64,000 bases of DNA from Vibrio sp. Of7-15 (GTDB lineage Bacteria; Pseudomonadota; Gammaproteobacteria; Enterobacterales; Vibrionaceae). The translations under genes were made by a program, and so were the position numbers. This document shows positions 58,315 through 64,000 of the stretch, piece by piece (position 1 is the stretch's first letter; each line of letters begins with the position of its first letter). Below the pieces are notes generated by a model that made no database searches, was not told the origin of the DNA, and saw nothing but the letters and a program-made list of their open reading frames with translations. The DNA lies in NCBI RefSeq assembly GCF_022347565.1, contig NZ_JAKRGH010000009.1:1-64000 (forward strand). Reading direction: 5' to 3'.

Positions 58315-58944
58315 CTACAGTTTGTATCCTGTAGCTACTATGTAAACTTCTCGAGAACGAGCTCGTGAGGAGTCTGGTTTTCTAATTTTGACCACTTTAA
58401 ACATCTTCCGCACTTCTTGCAGATATTGCTCAAAACTTTCACCTTGGAAAACTTTAACTACAAAACTGCCATTTGGTACGAGTACTTGTCGACACATATC
58501 TAATGCTAGTTCAACAAGATACATTGCTCTAGGTTGGTCTACCGATAAGTTGCCACTCATATTAGGTGCCATATCAGACATGACGACATCAACCATGTCT
58601 GGTTGAATACGTTCTAATAAGGCGTCTAAAACAGCTTCTTCTCGGAAATCTCCTTGTAGAAAGCTCACACCTGCAATAGGATCCATTGGTAAAATATCAC
58701 AAGCAATTATTTGCCCTTCATCACCAACAATTTTAGTTGCATACTGAGACCATCCACCTGGAGCTGCACCAAGGTCAACCACCGTCATCCCTGGTTTGAT
58801 CAGTTTGTCCTTATTTTGAATCTCTTCAATTTTAAAAATAGCACGAGATCGATAGCCCCTTTTTTGGGCTTCTAGAACATATTTGTCATCAAAATGTTCT
58901 TTCAACCAGCGGCCGGAACTTGCCGAATGTTTGTTCTTACTCAT
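58315..58944 (-). CDS. rlmE: 23S rRNA 2'-O-ribose U2552 methyltransferase RlmE
   Basis: This 209-aa SAM-dependent enzyme methylates U2552 in the 50S A loop. It shows [39 protein letters not shown] (SAM site), [10 protein letters not shown], and catalytic Lys in the KLIKPG and SFVVKVFQG segments. rlmE-ftsH is a conserved heat-shock-linked operon; no sigma-32 site was verified here. It is divergent from yhbY, as in E. coli. Confidence 0.96.
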   Translation of the reverse strand: MSKNKHSASSGRWLKEHFDDKYVLEAQKRGYRSRAIFKIEEIQNKDKLIKPGMTVVDLGAAPGGWSQYATKIVGDEGQIIACDILPMDPIAGVSFLQGDFREEAVLDALLERIQPDMVDVVMSDMAPNMSGNLSVDQPRAMYLVELALDMCRQVLVPNGSFVVKVFQGESFEQYLQEVRKMFKVVKIRKPDSSRARSREVYIVATGYKL

Positions 58945-59055
58945 GCGTTACCTAATAATTCAAACTGTGAAGACTGAAATGAAAAATAGTCTTCGTGACT
59001 AGATGGCGTTAGAATAGAGTGTTTTCAACCCTTATATAGAAAAAATTGGGCAACT

Positions 59056-59352
59056 ATGAATCTAAGCACCAAACAGAAGCAACACCTTAAAGGTCTTGCT
59101 CACAATTTAAAACCCGTTGTGTTAATGGGCGCTAACGGCTTAACAGAAGCTGTACTCGCTGAAATCGAAATCGCTCTTAACTACCACGAGTTAATTAAAG
59201 TTAAAGTTGCTTCAGAAGATCGCGAAACTAAGCATTTGATTATTGATGCAATTATTCGTGAAACTAAAGCTGAAAAAGTTCAGACTATCGGTAAGACGTT
59301 GGTTATGTACCGACCAAGTGAAGACCGTAAAATCGAACTTCCTCGAAAATAA
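59056..59352 (+). CDS. yhbY: YhbY (CRS1-YhbY domain) RNA-binding protein
   Basis: This 98-aa protein is a single CRM domain: LSTKQKQHLKGLAHNLKPVVLMGANGLTEAVLAEIEIALNYHELIKVKV, with the GxxG-type loop. YhbY associates with pre-50S particles. It is divergent from rlmE and ends directly in a terminator. Length and order match E. coli yhbY. Confidence 0.95.
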   Translation: MNLSTKQKQHLKGLAHNLKPVVLMGANGLTEAVLAEIEIALNYHELIKVKVASEDRETKHLIIDAIIRETKAEKVQTIGKTLVMYRPSEDRKIELPRK

Positions 59353-59377
59353 AAAGGCCGCCGTCGCGGCCTTTTTC
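59350..59377. terminator. Terminator between yhbY and greA
   Basis: AAAAAGGCCGC pairs with GCGGCCTTTTT across a four-base loop. It overlaps the yhbY stop region, and the flanking A and T runs let it serve greA (minus) as well. Confidence 0.9.
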
Positions 59378-59424
59378 ATTTGAGAAAGAGCAAAAAGTTA
59401 CACTTTCTAACAATAAAGCCGCGC

Positions 59425-59898
59425 TTAGATGTACTCTACCGCTTCGATATCAAAATCTTTTTGGCCACCAGGCGTCTGAATAGACACCTCATCGCCTTCC
59501 ATTTTACCGATCAACCCACGAGCAATAGGTGAATTTACCGAAATTCGGCCAGCTTTAATATCGGCTTCATCATCTGCAACAATTTGGTATTTTACTTCTT
59601 CATCAGTATTGATATCGATAAGAGTAACGGTAGTACCAAAAATAATTTTACCCGTGTTCTTCATTGTAGTTACATCAATAACTTGAGCAACTGACAATTT
59701 GTATTCAATGTCACGAATTTGAGCTTCGCAGATACCCTGCTCTTCACGAGCGGCATGATATTCTGCATTTTCTTTTAAATCGCCAAGCTCACGAGCTTCA
59801 CCAATTGCTTTTGAGATCTGTGGGCGACGCTTTAATAATACTTCTAACTCTTCACGTAGCTTCTTCTCGCCACGTACCGTCATTGGAACCTTTTCCAT
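59425..59898 (-). CDS. greA: Transcription elongation factor GreA
   Basis: This 157-aa protein rescues backtracked RNA polymerase by promoting RNA cleavage. The N-terminal coiled coil contains the acidic tip [19 protein letters not shown], and the C-terminal FKBP-like domain has [19 protein letters not shown]. Sequence matches GreA rather than GreB. It is transcribed alone from a promoter in the long gap before ompU. Confidence 0.97.
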   Translation of the reverse strand: MEKVPMTVRGEKKLREELEVLLKRRPQISKAIGEARELGDLKENAEYHAAREEQGICEAQIRDIEYKLSVAQVIDVTTMKNTGKIIFGTTVTLIDINTDEEVKYQIVADDEADIKAGRISVNSPIARGLIGKMEGDEVSIQTPGGQKDFDIEAVEYI

Positions 59899-60415
59899 GT
59901 ATTTTTACCTCATAGCCAAAGTACATTTGCTTTGGTACATAAAACTCAGCTCAAACAAAAATGCTTAAGCTTTAAACAGTGATTTAATGGGATGAGTTCT
60001 AGTTTAAACAAAGTTACAGCTCAGGTCACCTACTCTGTTTCGTTCATGAGAGAACACCATTCAATTGTGCATATTCTTATTTTTCAAGCCAATATTCATG
60101 ATCGACTTCACAAATATAAGGTGTCTATATTTCACAAAAAAACTAAATAAAAATTGTATAAACAACTGAAATGGAACTTTCATAAAACACCGTAACCAAC
60201 TGTTTAGAAAAGACTAAAGCCTGAAATAAAAAATAAAAAAACGGCATACAAATTAGTTTTTTAGATCGTTTTACTAACTCATTCCCAAGATTGGAAGTAA
60301 AAAGTACCCATCGAAACACTGAATACAAGATTAAGTATTTGTTCATCTTTATACGAATTTTGATAACTAAATACTTAATTCCATTATTTCTCCTCCACTC
60401 TTAGGATATTGAACA
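59899..60415. other. Long intergenic region between greA and ompU
   Basis: About 520 bases, A+T-rich in its right two-thirds, containing the divergent promoters of greA and ompU. A 67-codon open frame at 60143-60346 (minus) has no ribosome site and looks accidental. In V. cholerae ompU is activated by ToxR from an extended upstream region; the size and composition here would allow the same, but I cannot point to a specific binding site. Confidence 0.5.
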
Positions 60416-61408
60416 ATGAACAAAAAGCTTATTGCTCTAGCAGTTGCAGCAGTTGCGACAACAGGCTCTGTAAATGCAGCAGAAATCTACAATGATGATT
60501 CTTCTAGCCTAGCAATTGGCGGTCGTGCTGAAGCTCGTCTTGCAATGAAAGACGGTGATGCAACAGACAACAGCCGTGTGCGTATTAACGTAGAAGGCAA
60601 AACAGACATCGGTGAAGGTCTATACGCTATCGGTTTCTACGAAGCTGAATACAATGCCAATGATAACGCTGGTACTAAAAATGATATCGACCACCGTTAC
60701 ACTTACGCTGGTATGGGTGGTAAGTACGGTGAAGTAACTTACGGTAAAAACGACGGTGCTTTAGGTGTGATCACTGATTTCACTGATATCATGGCCTACC
60801 ACGGTAACAGTGCAGCAATGAAAATCGAAGCTGCTGATCGTGTAGACAACAACCTTACGTACAAAGGTTCGTTTGATAACCTAAGCGTGAAAGCAAACTA
60901 CCACTTTGCTGACGCGAAACAAACAAACAACGAAACTGTAGAAGGTAACGAGAACAACGCAGGTTACGCTATGTCTGCAATCTACAAGATTGGTGACACT
61001 GGCCTAGCACTAGGTGCTGGCTACGCTGATCAAGATAAAGGCACAAACCTTAGCGAAAACGAAATGATGTTCGCGGCTTCTTACACTATGGGTAACCTAT
61101 ACTTTGCTGGTACTTACACTGACGGTGAAGTAGTACAAACTGGCGCAACTAAAGCAGTAGATTACACAGGTTACGAGCTAGCAGCAGCGTACACTATGGG
61201 TAAAACAGTATTCAGTTCTACTTACAACAATGCTGAAACAGATAAGAAAGATTCAGCGGACAACTTTGCAGTAGATGCAACGCACTACTTCAATGACAAC
61301 TTCCGTTCTTACGTTTCTTACAACTTCAACCTGCTAGACGAAGGTAACGGTGTTTCTAAATACGACACTCAGGATGAGCTAGTACTAGGTATGCGTTACG
61401 ACTTCTAA
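60416..61408 (+). CDS. ompU: General porin OmpU
   Basis: This 330-aa trimeric 16-strand porin has a signal peptide (1-21, MNKKLIALAVAAVATTGSVNA). The segments LAIGGRAEARLAMKDGDATDNSRVRINVEG, DHRYTYAGMGGKYGEVTYGKNDGALGVITDFTDIMAYHGN and the end LVLGMRYDF closely match V. cholerae OmpU, and the greA-ompU-dacB order is the same. OmpU gives passive entry of small solutes and bile resistance and is ToxR-activated in V. cholerae. An AGGA site precedes ATG. Codon use is strongly biased, as for a highly expressed gene. Confidence 0.93.
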   Translation: MNKKLIALAVAAVATTGSVNAAEIYNDDSSSLAIGGRAEARLAMKDGDATDNSRVRINVEGKTDIGEGLYAIGFYEAEYNANDNAGTKNDIDHRYTYAGMGGKYGEVTYGKNDGALGVITDFTDIMAYHGNSAAMKIEAADRVDNNLTYKGSFDNLSVKANYHFADAKQTNNETVEGNENNAGYAMSAIYKIGDTGLALGAGYADQDKGTNLSENEMMFAASYTMGNLYFAGTYTDGEVVQTGATKAVDYTGYELAAAYTMGKTVFSSTYNNAETDKKDSADNFAVDATHYFNDNFRSYVSYNFNLLDEGNGVSKYDTQDELVLGMRYDF

Positions 61409-61433
61409 TTTGTCTTAATTGCAACACTGCCTT

Positions 61434-61469
61434 TAAACGCCCGCCAATCCAGCGGGCGTTTTCTTTTTT
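61434..61469 (+). terminator. Terminator after ompU
   Basis: AAACGCCCGC pairs perfectly with GCGGGCGTTT across a seven-base loop, followed by a T-rich run. It begins 26 bases after the ompU stop. Confidence 0.92.
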
Positions 61470-61521
61470 ATAATGAAATAATGAGTTAGCATAACCGTCA
61501 CTCTATTGATAGGGATAAGTC

Positions 61522-62937
61522 ATGCGTACCACCATATCACTTGTTGCTGGCCTGTTTTTTATGCTGCCAACTGCTTCAGCATCCATTCCACAAGCACTGT
61601 CTTATTTACCGGAAGGCAGCCAAACTGCACTCTACGTACAATCGTTAAGTACCAATGAAACGTATCAAGCCCTTAATGATACAGCCTTAGTGCCACCAGC
61701 AAGCACTCAAAAATTAATTACCGCCCTTGCTGCTACCATGGCTTTTCCTTCCAACTTTCGATTTAGTACAACGATAGAGCAACATAAAAATGATCTCACT
61801 TTTCGATTCAGCGGTGATCCTTCTTTAATGCACAAAGACATCAAACAACTGATACGAAAAGCAAAAAATTCAGGCCTACGAACTATCGAAGGAAATATTT
61901 GGTTGGATGATTCCGCGTTTAACGGCTATGAACGTGCCGTTGGTTGGCCGTGGGATATTTTAGGTGTGTGTTATAGCGCTCCTTCAAGCGCCATTTCATT
62001 AAACCAAAACTGCGTGCAAGCAGCATTATATACACAAAAAAATGGCAAGACTCGCGTCAACGTCCCTTCTCATCAATCTATTTTCGTGACAACAAATGTA
62101 CGAACCGTCAGTAAATCTGAGAAAAAGCAGCAATTTTGTGATTTAGAACTAAGCACAACTCCTTTTAATAACTATCAGCTATCTGGCTGTCTAGTTGAAA
62201 GGAACAAGCCTCTGCCTTTGAACTTCGCCATTCAAGACACGTTTTTATACACCCAAGAAGTCATTCGAAAAGAATTGGAAGCACAAGGGGTTAGCTTTAA
62301 AGGACAAGTCATAAAGGGCAAACCACAAGCTCAAGGAAAAGTCTTAGCCCAACACCAATCAGCCTCTTTACCTGAGCTGATTGATATCATGCTTAAAGAG
62401 TCAGATAACTTAATCGCAGATAACCTAACGAAAGCTTTAGGTAGCTATTACTACCAACAACCTGGTAGCTTTTCAAATGGCACTGCGGCGATTAAAGACA
62501 TTTTGAAACAAAAAGCCAATATCAACCTATCTAACTCTCGATTGGTTGACGGCTCTGGCCTATCTCGTAATAACCGTATTACAGCAAAGCAGTTAACCGA
62601 TGTACTAAATTATATCTATAAAAATGATGCTCAATTAAAACTGCTTCGTCACTTACCGACCGCAGGAATGGATGGTACGTTACAGTACCGACGCAGCATG
62701 CGTATTGATCCTATAAAAGGAAAGATTACCGCAAAAAGTGGTTCTTTGTATGGCACTTATAATATGGCAGGGTTTGCAACAACCTCAGCAGGTGAACCCC
62801 TTCTGTTTGTACAATTAATCTCAAACTACCTCCCAGAGCCTAAAAAAGAAGGAGCCCCAGTGACTCCTCCTGCTATTGAGCTATTTGAAAAACAGTTTTA
62901 CCAAGATTTACTTAGCTCAAGCCTAAGTAATAATTAA
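61522..62937 (+). CDS. dacB: D-alanyl-D-alanine carboxypeptidase/endopeptidase (PBP4)
   Basis: This 471-aa periplasmic enzyme trims and cuts peptidoglycan peptides. It has a signal peptide (1-20), then the penicillin-binding motifs: SxxK in PASTQK (about residue 60), SDN in KESDNLIADN (about 293) and KSG in ITAKSGSLYG (about 408). The insert between the first two motifs is that of the class C PBP4 family. Its last 26 bases overlap the convergent MgtE-type gene. Confidence 0.94.
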   Translation: MRTTISLVAGLFFMLPTASASIPQALSYLPEGSQTALYVQSLSTNETYQALNDTALVPPASTQKLITALAATMAFPSNFRFSTTIEQHKNDLTFRFSGDPSLMHKDIKQLIRKAKNSGLRTIEGNIWLDDSAFNGYERAVGWPWDILGVCYSAPSSAISLNQNCVQAALYTQKNGKTRVNVPSHQSIFVTTNVRTVSKSEKKQQFCDLELSTTPFNNYQLSGCLVERNKPLPLNFAIQDTFLYTQEVIRKELEAQGVSFKGQVIKGKPQAQGKVLAQHQSASLPELIDIMLKESDNLIADNLTKALGSYYYQQPGSFSNGTAAIKDILKQKANINLSNSRLVDGSGLSRNNRITAKQLTDVLNYIYKNDAQLKLLRHLPTAGMDGTLQYRRSMRIDPIKGKITAKSGSLYGTYNMAGFATTSAGEPLLFVQLISNYLPEPKKEGAPVTPPAIELFEKQFYQDLLSSSLSNN

Positions 62938-63757
62938 CCGTAGAGAAATAAATTAGCATTCCTGATATATCCACTACCGATGCTAACACTGGGCTTACAA
63001 GTACTGCCGGGTCCAGTTTTAGCGCCCTTGCAATAATGGGTAAGAGCCCGCCAAGTGTAGTAGACAAAATAACCTGAATCGACAACGCCACTCCAATAGC
63101 TAACGCAATACTATTTAGAGCAAAACCGCCAGTACTGGTGTCGCCACTGAAATAAAAAATTCGAATCATCACAACGCAAGAAATTGAAGCCGCTATAAAA
63201 AGAGAAACTCGAAACTCTTTCCACATAACATCAAGCCACTGCCGCTTTTTAAGCTCGCCCATCGCTAATGCTCGAATAACAAGAGTGGCTGCTTGAGAGC
63301 CCGTATTTCCCCCTGCTGCTGCGATGACTGGCATATAAATGGCTAATAGCACTAACTGAGCTAATGTGTCTTCATAACTGGCAATAATTAGCCCAGAGAC
63401 AATACCCAGCAAGGCAAGCCCAATGATCCAACCAATACGTTGCTTTACATGAGCTAATACGCTTGTTGTTAAATAATCCTCAGTGGTTTCTACTTCTGAA
63501 CAAATCAGACCTAACCCATGAGCAAAGTGCCGTTTACGTACCTCCTCTCCCATAGTATCTAACTGGTCTAGTAATGCTTGTACATGATTAATCGAGCACT
63601 CACTGAGTACAGCAACCGCTTCATTGATTGGCATCACGACTAAAAGTTCGGCTTGTTTTTGCTCGTTATATTGCAAAAAGGCGTTTCTGGCAGCCAAAAT
63701 TTCTTGTTGAGCAAACTCATTTTTTTCAATAGGTGTTACGCAGTTCATTACCGCCAT
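62912..63757 (-). CDS. Short MgtE-family divalent-cation transporter without CBS domains
   Basis: This 281-aa protein has the MgtE membrane domain with five helices and the ion-site signature AAGGNTGSQAATLVIRALA, plus TLGGLLPIIARALKLDPAVLVSPVLASVVDISGMLIYFS at the end. The N-terminal ~110 residues are a remnant of the cytoplasmic N domain; the paired CBS domains that sense magnesium in full-length MgtE are absent. ATG 63757 is chosen because GGGAG lies seven bases upstream; the frame is open 19 codons further. Likely a magnesium or cobalt channel with different gating. Its 3' end overlaps dacB. Confidence 0.82.
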   Translation of the reverse strand: MAVMNCVTPIEKNEFAQQEILAARNAFLQYNEQKQAELLVVMPINEAVAVLSECSINHVQALLDQLDTMGEEVRKRHFAHGLGLICSEVETTEDYLTTSVLAHVKQRIGWIIGLALLGIVSGLIIASYEDTLAQLVLLAIYMPVIAAAGGNTGSQAATLVIRALAMGELKKRQWLDVMWKEFRVSLFIAASISCVVMIRIFYFSGDTSTGGFALNSIALAIGVALSIQVILSTTLGGLLPIIARALKLDPAVLVSPVLASVVDISGMLIYFSTVNYYLGLS

Positions 63758-63930
63758 GGCGAATCTCCCGATTGGCAAACAGTAAAGACCATCAAAACGA
63801 CACAACGTCCACACCTACCAATATAAGTAAGCACTAACTTGTTGTCTCATTTACAGTAATTATTTAGGGGGAAAACTTGAAGAAGAGAAGCTCCAACCAG
63901 ACACGGTCAGAGGGAAGTACACCAATACCG

Positions 63931-63984
63931 CTATCTGTTTAATTTTCCACCCTGCATACTAGGGGGATGGTCGGTATTGTTCAT
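63931..63984 (-). CDS. Possible 17-codon leader peptide upstream of the MgtE-type gene
   Basis: ATG 63984 is preceded by TTTGGAGAC, a strong Shine-Dalgarno at good distance, and the frame ends at TAG 63933-63931. The peptide contains a Pro-Pro pair. It lies about 170 bases before the transporter start on the same strand. Enterobacterial magnesium transporter genes use proline-containing leader ORFs (mgtL) for control, so a similar role is possible, but such short frames also arise by chance. Confidence 0.3.
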   Translation of the reverse strand: MNNTDHPPSMQGGKLNR

Positions 63985-64000
63985 TAAAGTCTCCAAATGT

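Noticed and set aside
60143..60346. Minus-strand open frame of 67 codons between greA and ompU
   Set aside because: No ribosome binding site, no family resemblance, and very A+T-rich leader sequence; more likely chance than a gene.
63815..63930. M-box magnesium riboswitch ahead of the MgtE-type gene
   Set aside because: The leader is short and lacks the conserved M-box elements I know; the upstream part lies outside the window.

Overview
The window looks like a chromosome segment of a member of the Vibrionaceae, most probably Vibrio. Supporting markers are a CNT nucleoside transporter close to the structurally solved V. cholerae protein, a plzC-like PilZ gene beside serB, rocS beside ubiT/ubiU/ubiV, and an OmpU-type porin between greA and dacB. 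No rRNA operon, insertion sequence, prophage or CRISPR array is visible. The two tRNA genes sit in the standard secG-leuU-metY-rimP arrangement.

Layout. (1) 1-3.0 kb, minus strand: a type VI secretion (T6SS) effector module. A PAAR-like (DUF4150) carrier, an AHH-type nuclease and an Imm11-like immunity protein are joined by TAATG and TGATG stop/start overlaps. A further gene runs off the left edge. The distal part is visibly A+T-richer than the rest of the window. (2) 3-20 kb: accessory region. It holds a LysR regulator next to a CNT transporter, an M3 peptidase, outer-membrane and secreted small proteins, a ToxR/ToxS-like membrane regulator pair, a PEP-CTERM protein, a flavin reductase, a decayed VOC gene, a secreted alpha-amylase, an ASCH protein, and a LysR/pirin/isochorismatase cluster. 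(3) 19-34.6 kb: pgpB, plzC, serB, ytjB and a small barrel protein, then the nucleoside salvage block deoD-deoB-deoA-deoC, a small XapX gene, nupC, yjjV and a CHASE-GGDEF protein. (4) 34.8-64 kb: housekeeping block with prfC, rimI-holD, yhbS-ubiT, rocS, ubiU-ubiV, nlpI, pnp-rpsO-truB-rbfA-infB-nusA-rimP, metY, leuU, secG, glmM, folP, ftsH, rlmE, yhbY, greA, ompU, dacB and a short MgtE-type transporter.

How the genes work together. NupC brings nucleosides in; DeoD and DeoA split them, DeoB isomerises the pentose phosphate and DeoC cleaves deoxyribose-5-phosphate. UbiT, UbiU and UbiV form the oxygen-independent ubiquinone hydroxylation set. The rimP-nusA-infB-rbfA-truB-rpsO-pnp run is the usual translation and RNA-turnover cluster. 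Three c-di-GMP proteins are present: PlzC as receptor, RocS with both GGDEF and EAL, and a CHASE-GGDEF protein.

The observations most worth following are these. The PEP-CTERM gene has a sigma-54-type promoter preceded by three copies of TGTAAA-N6-TGACA. A ToxR/VtrA-like regulator and its small membrane partner lie just downstream of two secreted proteins that appear built from dimeric alpha/beta-barrel domains. The T6SS effector has its nuclease separated from its PAAR carrier. A XapX gene of 56 codons lies between deoC and nupC. All identifications rest on reading the sequence and on family knowledge; no database search was run.
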